7,978 bases of DNA, from contig CAIWVX010000275.1 in NCBI GenBank assembly GCA_903916205.1, positions 1 through 7,978 on the forward strand, read 5' to 3'. Below, piece by piece: positions 1-4,613 of the stretch. The notes beneath the pieces are model-generated. The model did no database searches, had not been told where the DNA came from, and saw only the letters and a list, made by a program, of their open reading frames with translations. The position numbers and the translations under genes are program-made. How positions within the stretch are numbered: position 1 is the first letter of the stretch; the number at the start of each line of letters is the position of its first letter. Origin of the DNA: an uncultured beta proteobacterium. Its GTDB lineage: Bacteria > Pseudomonadota > Gammaproteobacteria > Burkholderiales > Rhodocyclaceae.

Positions 1-237
1 CGAGTAGGCCGGGTTACGGCTGACAACGATATTGTGTCGACCCGGCAGTGGGCGGAAGGCGTCGGGAAGCGATTCCCACGTTTTTCGCCCCATGATGACC
101 GTTTTGCCGTGCGTGATTTTACGGAAATGACGCAAATCTTCGGGAAGGTGCCAGAGCAACTGCTTATCTTTGCCGATAGCTCGATTTTGGGCTACGGCAG
201 CAATCAGTGAAATGACCTGCGGCGTACTTTCTTTCAT
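1..237 (-). CDS. folA: Dihydrofolate reductase, N-terminal part (gene continues past the left edge)
   Basis: Dihydrofolate reductase reduces dihydrofolate to tetrahydrofolate with NADPH in the cytoplasm, supplying one-carbon carriers for thymidylate, purine and methionine synthesis. The 79 visible codons give the classic N-terminal half. A first beta strand (VISLIAAV, residues 8-15) is followed by [18 protein letters not shown] (18-35), which holds the Trp and the acidic active-site residue (D34, equivalent to D27 of the E. coli enzyme). Next come the [14 protein letters not shown] segment (45-58), which binds cofactor and folate, and then [13 protein letters not shown] (64-76). The ATG at 235-237 is the only sensible start; it adds about seven residues ahead of the point where E. 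coli FolA begins. A weak GAGTGAG ribosome site lies 6 bases upstream. A small DNA-binding-like gene ends 57 bases upstream on the same strand, so the two may be co-transcribed. The C-terminal half is outside the window. Confidence 0.96.
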   Translation of the reverse strand, partial: MKESTPQVISLIAAVAQNRAIGKDKQLLWHLPEDLRHFRKITHGKTVIMGRKTWESLPDAFRPLPGRHNIVVSRNPAYS

Positions 238-294
238 CGCAAACTCACTCTGGTCTTTACCCGCGCTTCAATAAATCCGGTCGCGGCTCCCGCG

Positions 295-573
295 TTACTC
301 CGGCAAAATTTTGTCGGCGTTAGGATCCTTTTTTACTCCGGGCTTGCGGCCACGCGTCGGGGCGGGTAAATCGCATGACAGGCGGCAGCTTGTTCCTTCA
401 ATTTTTTTGCCGTCAATGAAGCGCGTTACTTTGCAACAAATGACATCACCCGAAGCCGAGAGTTCTGCGACCTGAGTCTTTAATTGCAGAAGGGGGATCT
501 GAAGTGCTTGGGAAATATCGGCATCGAGTTGTTCGCCGTTGGCCCGCAAAAATTTTAGAATGGCTGTGTTCAT
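295..573 (-). CDS. Small winged-helix-like protein with AT-hook-like basic tail
   Basis: This 92-residue protein has no function I can name with certainty. Residues 1-41 look like a helix-turn-helix, with an ILKFLRANGEQLDADISQAL pattern followed by a recognition-type helix. Residues 42-66 look like a beta wing (GDVICCKVTRF...GKKIEGTSCRLS). The tail PTRGRKPGVKK (72-82) resembles an AT-hook (RGR-P core). Similar short proteins with the EG-x-x-CR and GRKPG signatures occur in other proteobacteria, usually labelled as hypothetical or ArsR-like regulators; I recall this from memory and have not searched. Four cysteines (C46, C47, C63, C67) could be structural or metal/redox-sensing, but this is speculation. 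The start is well supported: AGGA sits 7 bases before the ATG. The next gene downstream is folA, 57 bases away, so it could affect folA expression or simply be co-transcribed with it. DNA binding is inferred from shape and charge only. Confidence 0.78.
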   Translation of the reverse strand: MNTAILKFLRANGEQLDADISQALQIPLLQLKTQVAELSASGDVICCKVTRFIDGKKIEGTSCRLSCDLPAPTRGRKPGVKKDPNADKILPE

Positions 574-704
574 CTGGGTATCCTATGTGGCAATCAAAAA
601 ATGAAATCAAGTTCTCACTTTAATTGCGCTTGCTACAAGCTGAGCACCATGACTAACTTTGGCGTCAAAGTCAAACGGTGGCTTTATTACGATCTAGCCC
701 GTTA

Positions 705-730
705 ATTTAACGCCATAGGTTAAATGGCGT
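705..730 (-). terminator. Overlapping hairpins downstream of the tRNA; possible weak terminator
   Basis: Two mutually exclusive hairpins share this stretch, each with 7 base pairs and a 7-base loop. One pairs ATTTAAC (705-711) with GTTAAAT (719-725). The other pairs ACGCCAT (710-716) with ATGGCGT (724-730). They begin 10 bases beyond the CCA end of the minus-strand tRNA, where a terminator or processing structure is expected. There is no proper T-tract afterwards, only TTAAATTAAC, so intrinsic termination would be weak. It could instead be a 3' trailer fold. Confidence 0.3.
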
Positions 731-739
731 AATGGTCTT

Positions 740-813
740 TGGTGCCCCTACGCGGAATCGAACCACGACCTGATGATTACAAATCAACTGCACGACCTTC
801 ATGCTACAGGGGC
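740..813 (-). tRNA. tRNA-Thr (anticodon TGT), structurally atypical
   Basis: The minus strand folds into a complete 74-base cloverleaf with encoded CCA (740-742). The acceptor stem GCCCCTG/TAGGGGC has 7 pairs, the last a G-T. The D arm is GCAT/GTGC with a 7-base loop containing GG. The T arm is CGTGG-TTCGATT-CCGCG with one wobble. The anticodon loop TTTGTAA places TGT at 779-781, which reads Thr ACA and probably ACG. Threonyl identity features known from E. coli are present: first pair G-C, second pair C-G, and G35/U36. Several features are unusual: a T-T mismatch at the second anticodon-stem pair, a 4-base variable loop, and a D loop without the standard A14 and A21. It has its own good promoter, so it looks expressed. 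A normal threonine tRNA is expected elsewhere in the genome. The alternative is a decaying or specialised tRNA copy. Confidence 0.85.
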
Positions 814-828
814 ATCGCTATCAATTAA

Positions 829-864
829 GGGGCGGATTATAGCCGATCATGAGACTCTCTGCAT
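829..864 (-). promoter_or_regulatory. Promoter of the tRNA-Thr gene
   Basis: A perfect TATAAT -10 box lies at 836-841 (minus strand), 22 bases ahead of the mature tRNA 5' end. It is followed by CCGCCCC, the GC-rich discriminator typical of stable-RNA promoters under stringent control. Transcription would start near 829, giving a leader of about 16 bases. No good -35 is visible: ATGCAG is what stands at 17-base spacing (859-864). Confidence 0.65.
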
Positions 865-1019
865 TTGTGGCGGTAGGCCCGATCGCCAGCGGCTCACCTC
901 AGTTAAGGCTTTTGTCATGCGCGTTAACTACTCGGGGTGCCGTGGCTTTTATGGACTTGGACGCACCCGACCGTAGGTCTAATTGCATACGAATATATGA
1001 ATCGGCCTAGTCGGTAACC

Positions 1020-1061
1020 TTCAGGCCAACGTCTGCTTTTTCAAAGCATCAAGGGCCGGAA
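1020..1061. other. Two-helix imperfect hairpin of unknown role
   Basis: An outer stem TTCAGGCC/GGCCGGAA (1020-1027 with 1054-1061) has 7 pairs and one A-G mismatch. It encloses an internal loop and then a perfect 6-pair inner stem TGCTTT/AAAGCA (1034-1039 with 1043-1048) closed by a TTC triloop. It belongs to no gene. It could be a terminator, a small-RNA fold or a DNA cruciform; no T-tract follows on either strand. Confidence 0.35.
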
Positions 1062-1098
1062 TGGGTCGAACTGAGACGTACAAGGTAGCTGCGCCTCC

Positions 1099-1112
1099 AA
1101 CCAAATATGGAT
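1099..1112. promoter_or_regulatory. Possible upstream HigA operator
   Basis: CCAAATATGG (1101-1110) matches 9 of 10 bases of CCCAATATGG, which is the minus-strand reading of the palindrome inside the higBA promoter. The two centres are about 66 bases apart. Flanking CCAA (1098-1101) and TTGG (1112-1115) add a weaker outer inverted repeat. That it binds HigA is inference from the sequence match alone. Confidence 0.3.
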
Positions 1113-1155
1113 TGGCGTACCGCACCGCAGCGTGAAAAGCAGAAATCAATCGCCG

Positions 1156-1192
1156 TTGCCTTGCATCCCATATTGGGACTATACTTACCATA
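1156..1192 (+). promoter_or_regulatory. higBA promoter, predicted leaderless start
   Basis: The -35 is TTGCCT (1156-1161, four of six consensus bases) and the -10 is TATACT (1180-1185, five of six), with an 18-base spacer. The expected start point, 7 bases after the -10, is 1192, the A of the higB ATG. No Shine-Dalgarno sequence lies within useful distance of that ATG, which agrees with a leaderless message. Confidence 0.5.
1166..1178. promoter_or_regulatory. Operator palindrome in the higBA promoter spacer
   Basis: TCCCA-TAT-TGGGA is a perfect 5-base inverted repeat with a 3-base centre, placed between the -35 and -10 boxes. HigA-type antitoxins repress their own promoter through such palindromes, and binding here would block RNA polymerase directly. 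Assignment to HigA is inferred from position and symmetry. Confidence 0.5.
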
Positions 1193-1497
1193 TGCGAATC
1201 ATTGCCATCAGCTACCTACGAAACTTCTGGGAGGGAAACCCAGGCGCCGAGCAGCATTTGAAGGCATGGATTGATGAGGTAAAAAAGGCGGCGTGGTCTC
1301 AGCCGGCCGAGATTAAGGAGCAATACCGTAGCGCCAGTATTCTCAAAAACCGCCGGGTGGTCTTCAACATTAAAGGCAACGACTATCGCCTCATAGTGGC
1401 TGTCGCCTACCGTTACCAGGCTGTCTATGTGAAATTTATCGGCACGCATGCTGCCTATGATGTGATAGACGCTGAAACATTTGAAATGGAGCAGTAA
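1192..1497 (+). CDS. higB: HigB-family toxin (RelE superfamily mRNA interferase)
   Basis: The 101-residue protein matches the HigB toxin family throughout: MRIIAISYLRNFWEG (1-15), LKAWIDEVKKAAW (23-35), NRRVVFNIKGNDYRLIVAVA (53-72) and the C-terminal FIGTHAAYD (82-90). HigB toxins have the small RelE-like fold and cleave mRNA in the ribosomal A site, halting translation until the antitoxin neutralises them. The conserved basic and polar residues (R54, R55, R66, H86, Y89, D90) are intact, so the toxin appears functional. I chose the ATG at 1192. The longer frame from a GTG at 1132 would add 20 unrelated residues and would run through the promoter and operator. The antitoxin gene begins one base after the stop, in the toxin-first order normal for hig loci. 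The pair stands alone on the plus strand amid minus-strand genes, as expected for a mobile TA cassette. Confidence 0.93.
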   Translation: MRIIAISYLRNFWEGNPGAEQHLKAWIDEVKKAAWSQPAEIKEQYRSASILKNRRVVFNIKGNDYRLIVAVAYRYQAVYVKFIGTHAAYDVIDAETFEMEQ

Positions 1498-1498
1498 T

Positions 1499-1879
1499 AT
1501 GGAAATCCGCCCGATTCATACAGAAGACGACTACAAAGCTGCGCTGCGCGAGGTGTCGGCCTATTTTGATAGTGAGCCTGCACCCGGTACACCAGACGGT
1601 GACCGGTTCGAGGTGCTGCTTACCCTTGTGGAAGCCTACGAGACTAAGCACTACCCCATTGATCTTCCTGATCCGGTGGAAGCGATTAAATTCCGCATGG
1701 AGCAGGCCGGGCTGTCCCCGAAAGACCTTATGCCGGCTATCGGTCGCCTAAATCGTGTTTACGAAATACTTAACCGCAAGCGCCCTCTGACGCTCAATAT
1801 GATCTGGAAGCTGCATGAGAAATTTGGAATTCCTGCCGAAAGCCTGATCCGCCCCACCAAACTGCCGCTTACGGCTTGA
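1499..1879 (+). CDS. higA: HigA-family antitoxin and transcriptional repressor
   Basis: This 126-residue protein is the antitoxin partner of the upstream HigB. It should bind and inhibit the toxin and, with its helix-turn-helix, repress the shared promoter. The N-terminal half (1-57: IRPIHTEDDYKAALREVS..., acidic, ending ETKHYPIDLPDP) is typical of the larger HigA/YgjM-type antitoxins. The HTH spans about 60-116 (EAIKFRMEQAGLSPKDLMPA, then GRLNRVYEILNRKRPLTLNM and LHEKFGIPAESLI). The start at 1499 has a good GGAG (1488-1491) 7 bases upstream, lying inside the end of higB. Only one base separates the two genes, so translation is probably coupled. An earlier in-frame ATG at 1481 lies inside higB, ahead of that ribosome site, and is not preferred. 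The likely operators are the palindrome at 1166-1178 and perhaps the related site near 1105. Confidence 0.93.
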   Translation: MEIRPIHTEDDYKAALREVSAYFDSEPAPGTPDGDRFEVLLTLVEAYETKHYPIDLPDPVEAIKFRMEQAGLSPKDLMPAIGRLNRVYEILNRKRPLTLNMIWKLHEKFGIPAESLIRPTKLPLTA

Positions 1880-1891
1880 TGGTAGCGGCAG
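1862..1891 (+). terminator. Hairpin over the higA stop codon, possible terminator
   Basis: CTGCCGCT (1862-1869) pairs perfectly with AGCGGCAG (1884-1891), giving an 8-pair GC-rich stem and a 14-base loop that contains the higA stop codon. The following ATTGTTG is only a poor T-tract, so termination efficiency is uncertain. It sits where the convergent higBA and rluB transcripts approach each other. The remaining space to 2012 holds only a short CCTTA-AAAA-TAAGG hairpin (1956-1969). Confidence 0.4.
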
Positions 1892-2012
1892 ATTGTTGCA
1901 GTGCCCGTGCTATTCATGGATGTATTGTCGCCTACCCACTATAAATCACATAGAGCCTTAAAAATAAGGGGAAGTGGAAAAAACGGTCAGTGTTGTTATT
2001 GTAAATCGCACA

Positions 2013-3056
2013 TCAACGCTCGCGTGGTTTTCTGAGGGGTCGCCCCGGTGTTGGATCGTCCATGTCGAAGTCGGCCAGAAGGGTTTTGATGTCGGCTTCG
2101 CCAATTTCGAGAACCTGTCCGCGTTTGAGATTGGGCGGCAAAATAAAGGGGCCGTAACGCACGCGGATCAAGCGACTGACGGTCACGCCAACCTGTTCGA
2201 ATAAGCGTCGCACTTCGCGGTTGCGTCCCTCAAAGAGGGAAACCCGATACCAGTGATTGGCCCCATCGCCACCGCCATCTTGAAACGTGGCAAATTGTGC
2301 CAGTCCGTCATCGAGTTCAATGCCATCAAGCAAGCGCTGACGGGCGTCTTCGGGCAATTCACCGAGCACCCGCACGGCGTATTCACGCACGAGCTTGTAG
2401 CGCGGATGCATTAAGCGGTTGGCCAGATCGCCGGAGGTTGTGAACAACAGCAAACCACTGGTGTTGAAATCCAGCCGCCCGACGGCCACCCAACGCCCGC
2501 CGGTCATCTTGGGTAGCGAGGTAAACACCGTCGGACGATGATCGAGATCGTCACGCGAAACGATTTCACCCTCCGGCTTGTGATAAATAATCACGCGCGG
2601 CAGGCGGTTTGAGAATTTCAGATGCACCAGTTTTCCGTTGACTTTGATCCGGTCGCCGGGACTGACCGACATTCCGGTCATTGCCGTTTCGCCATTGACA
2701 TTGATGCGTCCGGCAGCAATTAGCTCTTCCATCTCACGGCGTGAACCGACGCCGCTTTGGGCCAGTAATTTGTGCAGACGCTCGGGTTTTCCCGGTAGCT
2801 CTTTGTGTCGTTCGCGCTTGGATTGATCCGGGCGGGGCGTACGCGGCACACGCGTCGACTTGGCCTCGACCTCGTTTAAATCAGGCAATTCATCAGAAAA
2901 ACGTGGCGAGCGTGGTGGGCGCGTGGCGCTTTGTGCGCGAGGATTGCGCGAGGATTTAGCCGGATCAGCGGCGTCCGCACCTCGACGTCGGCGTGGAGGG
3001 CTGGCGGGGGTTCCCGTTGGCGCTCTAAACGGGGTTTTACGGGTTTTATTGGGCAT
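2013..3056 (-). CDS. rluB: 23S rRNA pseudouridine synthase RluB
   Basis: The 347-residue protein is an RsuA/RluB-type pseudouridine synthase; RluB makes pseudouridine 2605 (E. coli numbering) in the peptidyl-transferase region of 23S rRNA. An S4 RNA-binding domain spans about 91-145 ([20 protein letters not shown]..., [14 protein letters not shown]). The catalytic domain follows, with [14 protein letters not shown] (193-206) carrying the catalytic Asp D196. The family motif [12 protein letters not shown] (276-287) and RVRYGPF (298-304) come next. The first 90 residues form an Arg/Lys/Pro/Ser-rich, probably disordered tail, and a short basic tail ends the protein. The ATG at 3056 overlaps the end of scpB by 11 bases with only a weak GGA ribosome site, suggesting translational coupling. 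The next Met is at residue 109, inside the S4 domain, so this start is needed. It is last in the cluster. RluE/RluF-type specificity is a less likely alternative. Confidence 0.93.
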   Translation of the reverse strand: MPNKTRKTPFRAPTGTPASPPRRRRGADAADPAKSSRNPRAQSATRPPRSPRFSDELPDLNEVEAKSTRVPRTPRPDQSKRERHKELPGKPERLHKLLAQSGVGSRREMEELIAAGRINVNGETAMTGMSVSPGDRIKVNGKLVHLKFSNRLPRVIIYHKPEGEIVSRDDLDHRPTVFTSLPKMTGGRWVAVGRLDFNTSGLLLFTTSGDLANRLMHPRYKLVREYAVRVLGELPEDARQRLLDGIELDDGLAQFATFQDGGGDGANHWYRVSLFEGRNREVRRLFEQVGVTVSRLIRVRYGPFILPPNLKRGQVLEIGEADIKTLLADFDMDDPTPGRPLRKPRER

Positions 3057-3678
3057 CGACCAGTTCCAGCGTTTGGTTCATTATCTCAAGCGGTGGCAAC
3101 TCGGTCACACTACGTAAACCGAGGTCGTCGAGGAATTTCTTAGTGGTGGCTAACAAGGCCGGGCGGCCGGGTGTGTCGCGATGTCCAACAACATCAATCC
3201 AGCCACGCTCTTCCAATACTTTGATGATCTGGGTGGCGACCGTTACTCCACGAATATCTTCAATATCGCCCCGCGTAACGGGTTGGCGATAGGCGATGAT
3301 CGCCAAGGTTTCAAGAACCGCCCGTGAGTATTTGGGCGGTTTCTCGGGACTCAGCCGTTCCAGATACGGGAGAAATTGGGCGCGCGTTCTGAAACGCCAG
3401 CCGCTTGCCAATTGCACCAGTTCCAGCGGTCTCTCCGCCCAGTCCACACGCAGCCCATCAAGCAGGACGCGCAAGACATCGGTCGCGATTTCCTCGGTAA
3501 ATATTTTTCTTAAATCGGCAATTGATAAAGGCTGCTGCGCACTCAATAACACCGCTTCAAGAATCTGTTTGAGATGCCCTAGGTTTTCAATGACCGGAGT
3601 CGACTGCTGCATTTGATTCATCAGCAGATCCGTTTCCGGGCTAGCGTTAGGCGTCATCGCCTGATTCTTTTCGTCCAT
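3046..3678 (-). CDS. scpB: Segregation and condensation protein B (ScpB)
   Basis: ScpB is the small winged-helix (kite) subunit of the SMC-ScpAB condensin. It dimerises on the ScpA linker and helps SMC compact and segregate newly replicated chromosomes. The 210-residue product shows the first winged helix at about 33-105 ([20 protein letters not shown], then ASGWRFRTR at 91-99). The second spans about 118-188 ([20 protein letters not shown] and GDIEDIRGV, followed by [20 protein letters not shown]). The N-terminal 30 residues are low in conservation. The start at 3678 has GAGG 7 bases upstream; a second ATG at 3657 is possible but has no better site. It overlaps the end of scpA by 32 bases and the start of rluB by 11, so scpA-scpB-rluB form one translationally coupled unit. 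This scpAB-rluB order is common in proteobacteria. Confidence 0.95.
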   Translation of the reverse strand: MDEKNQAMTPNASPETDLLMNQMQQSTPVIENLGHLKQILEAVLLSAQQPLSIADLRKIFTEEIATDVLRVLLDGLRVDWAERPLELVQLASGWRFRTRAQFLPYLERLSPEKPPKYSRAVLETLAIIAYRQPVTRGDIEDIRGVTVATQIIKVLEERGWIDVVGHRDTPGRPALLATTKKFLDDLGLRSVTELPPLEIMNQTLELVDAQ

Positions 3679-4486
3679 CAGCCAACCTCACATAAATCGG
3701 GGTAAAAGCGTCTTCTTGTGTCATTTCAAGGAGATGCTCACGCGCCAGTTCAAGCATCGCCAGAAAATGCACGACCAACACCGGCGCTCCCAGCGTCGGA
3801 TCAAACAGTGACACAAACTCAAGAAAGCCGGCATTGTCGCGCAATTGCCGGAGAATCAAGCCCATGTGCTCGCGTACCGACAATTCCTCGCGCCGGATCA
3901 AGTGGTGGGTGTGCAATTTGGCTTGACCCAAAATGTTACGCCAGGCATTTTTCAAGTCTTCAGGATTGACCTCGGGCAAACGCCGCAGCATGGATTTTTC
4001 AACCCACACCTCAACCCAGTCAAAATCGCGTTCTGCTTGTGGCAGCTCATTTAGCCGCTGCGCGGCCAGCTTCATCTGTTCGTATTCAATCAGGCGGCGA
4101 ACCAGTTCTGCACGCGGATCTTCTGCCTCGTCACCTTCAGCGACCTTGGCCTTGGGCAACAGCATACGCGACTTGATTTCGATCAACATCGCCGCCATCA
4201 CCAGATAGTCGGCGGCCAACTCAAGATTATGCGAGCGCATGGCTTCAACGTAGGTCAGATACTGCACGGTCAGCGGGGCCATTGGAATGTCGAGAACATT
4301 GACGTTGGTTTTGCGGATCAAGTACAGCAGCAGATCGAGCGGCCCTTCAAAGGCATCGAGCATGACCGCCATAGCATCCGGCGGAATATAAAGATCCAGC
4401 GGCAACTGCGCCATCGGCTCGCCATAGATCCGGGCTAGCGGCTCGATGGTCTCTGCCGCGTTGTCGATGCTTGCGATAGCACTCAT
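3647..4486 (-). CDS. scpA: Segregation and condensation protein A (ScpA, kleisin)
   Basis: ScpA is the kleisin that bridges the two SMC heads and, with ScpB, closes the condensin ring. The 279-residue protein has the N-terminal SMC-neck-binding region [19 protein letters not shown] (46-64) and then [15 protein letters not shown] (66-80). The signature [20 protein letters not shown] (91-110) follows, then a linker with a charged stretch ([20 protein letters not shown]) and a C-terminal winged helix ([20 protein letters not shown], 236-255, ending [10 protein letters not shown]). The first 36 residues extend beyond the conserved core. The ATG at 4486 has only a distant AGG, and an internal ATG at 4414 (residue 25) is an alternative start. 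A 127-base gap with a large repeat hairpin separates it from trpS upstream, so this gene may head its own transcription unit; I see no convincing promoter. It overlaps scpB by 32 bases. Confidence 0.95.
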   Translation of the reverse strand: MSAIASIDNAAETIEPLARIYGEPMAQLPLDLYIPPDAMAVMLDAFEGPLDLLLYLIRKTNVNVLDIPMAPLTVQYLTYVEAMRSHNLELAADYLVMAAMLIEIKSRMLLPKAKVAEGDEAEDPRAELVRRLIEYEQMKLAAQRLNELPQAERDFDWVEVWVEKSMLRRLPEVNPEDLKNAWRNILGQAKLHTHHLIRREELSVREHMGLILRQLRDNAGFLEFVSLFDPTLGAPVLVVHFLAMLELAREHLLEMTQEDAFTPIYVRLADGRKESGDDA

Positions 4487-4502
4487 AAATCAAAAAGCCT
4501 TT

Positions 4503-4594
4503 CACCACAGAGGCGCAGAGGCACAGAGGTTTCACAGAGAAGAACTTGATTTTCTCTGTGTTGCTTTTCTCGGTGTCTCTGCGTCTCTGTGGTG
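4503..4594. repeat. Period-8 inverted repeat forming a long hairpin
   Basis: The left arm is three 8-base units, CACAGAGG, CGCAGAGG and CACAGAGG (4506-4529), plus a fourth partial unit, CACAGAGA (4533-4540). The right arm mirrors them as CTCGGTGT, CTCTGCGT and CTCTGTGG (4569-4592), with TCTCTGTG at 4553-4560. Positions 4503-4528 pair with 4569-4594 over 26 positions with two G-T pairs and one mismatch. An inner perfect 9-pair stem (4533-4541 with 4552-4560) has a 10-base loop. From memory, CACAGAGA-type hairpins of this kind are scattered between genes in many environmental proteobacteria; their function is unknown to me. Here it fills the trpS-scpA gap and could attenuate read-through or stabilise mRNA ends. 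Confidence 0.85.
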
Positions 4595-4613
4595 GATTTT
4601 GGGCTCATCAAGA

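Larger units (their letters stand above)
814..1191. other. Intergenic region between tRNA-Thr and higBA
   Basis: No protein gene is supported here. The left end carries the tRNA leader and promoter (814-864, minus). The middle carries a two-helix hairpin (1020-1061). The right end carries an operator-like palindrome (1099-1112) and the higBA promoter (1156-1191). A 67-codon plus-strand reading frame begins inside the tRNA gene at 773 and has no ribosome site or recognisable protein character, so it is not annotated. The rest (about 865-1019) shows nothing I can identify; there is no integrase remnant and no second tRNA. Confidence 0.6.

Noticed and set aside
773..976. 67-codon plus-strand reading frame
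   Set aside because: It starts inside the tRNA-Thr gene, crosses the tRNA promoter, has no ribosome site and shows no protein-like pattern.
1020..1061. Integron attC site
   Set aside because: The hairpin lacks the paired RYYYAAC and GTTRRRY core sites and no integrase is present.
1065..1090. Second tRNA remnant (a GTTCGAC-like T-loop on the minus strand)
   Set aside because: No flanking T stem, anticodon arm or acceptor stem could be folded around it.
1132..1191. GTG start giving HigB 20 extra residues
   Set aside because: The added residues do not fit the HigB family and the extension would run through the promoter and operator; the ATG at 1192 begins exactly where the family does.
1216..1651. 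Minus-strand reading frames opposite higB and higA
   Set aside because: They are antisense shadows with no family resemblance or ribosome sites.
1978..1983. T-run on the minus strand as the rluB terminator
   Set aside because: Six T residues are present, but no stable stem could be found just ahead of them.
4503..4594. CRISPR-like array
   Set aside because: The 8-base units are contiguous without spacers and are mirrored as an inverted repeat, so this is a hairpin repeat, not a CRISPR.
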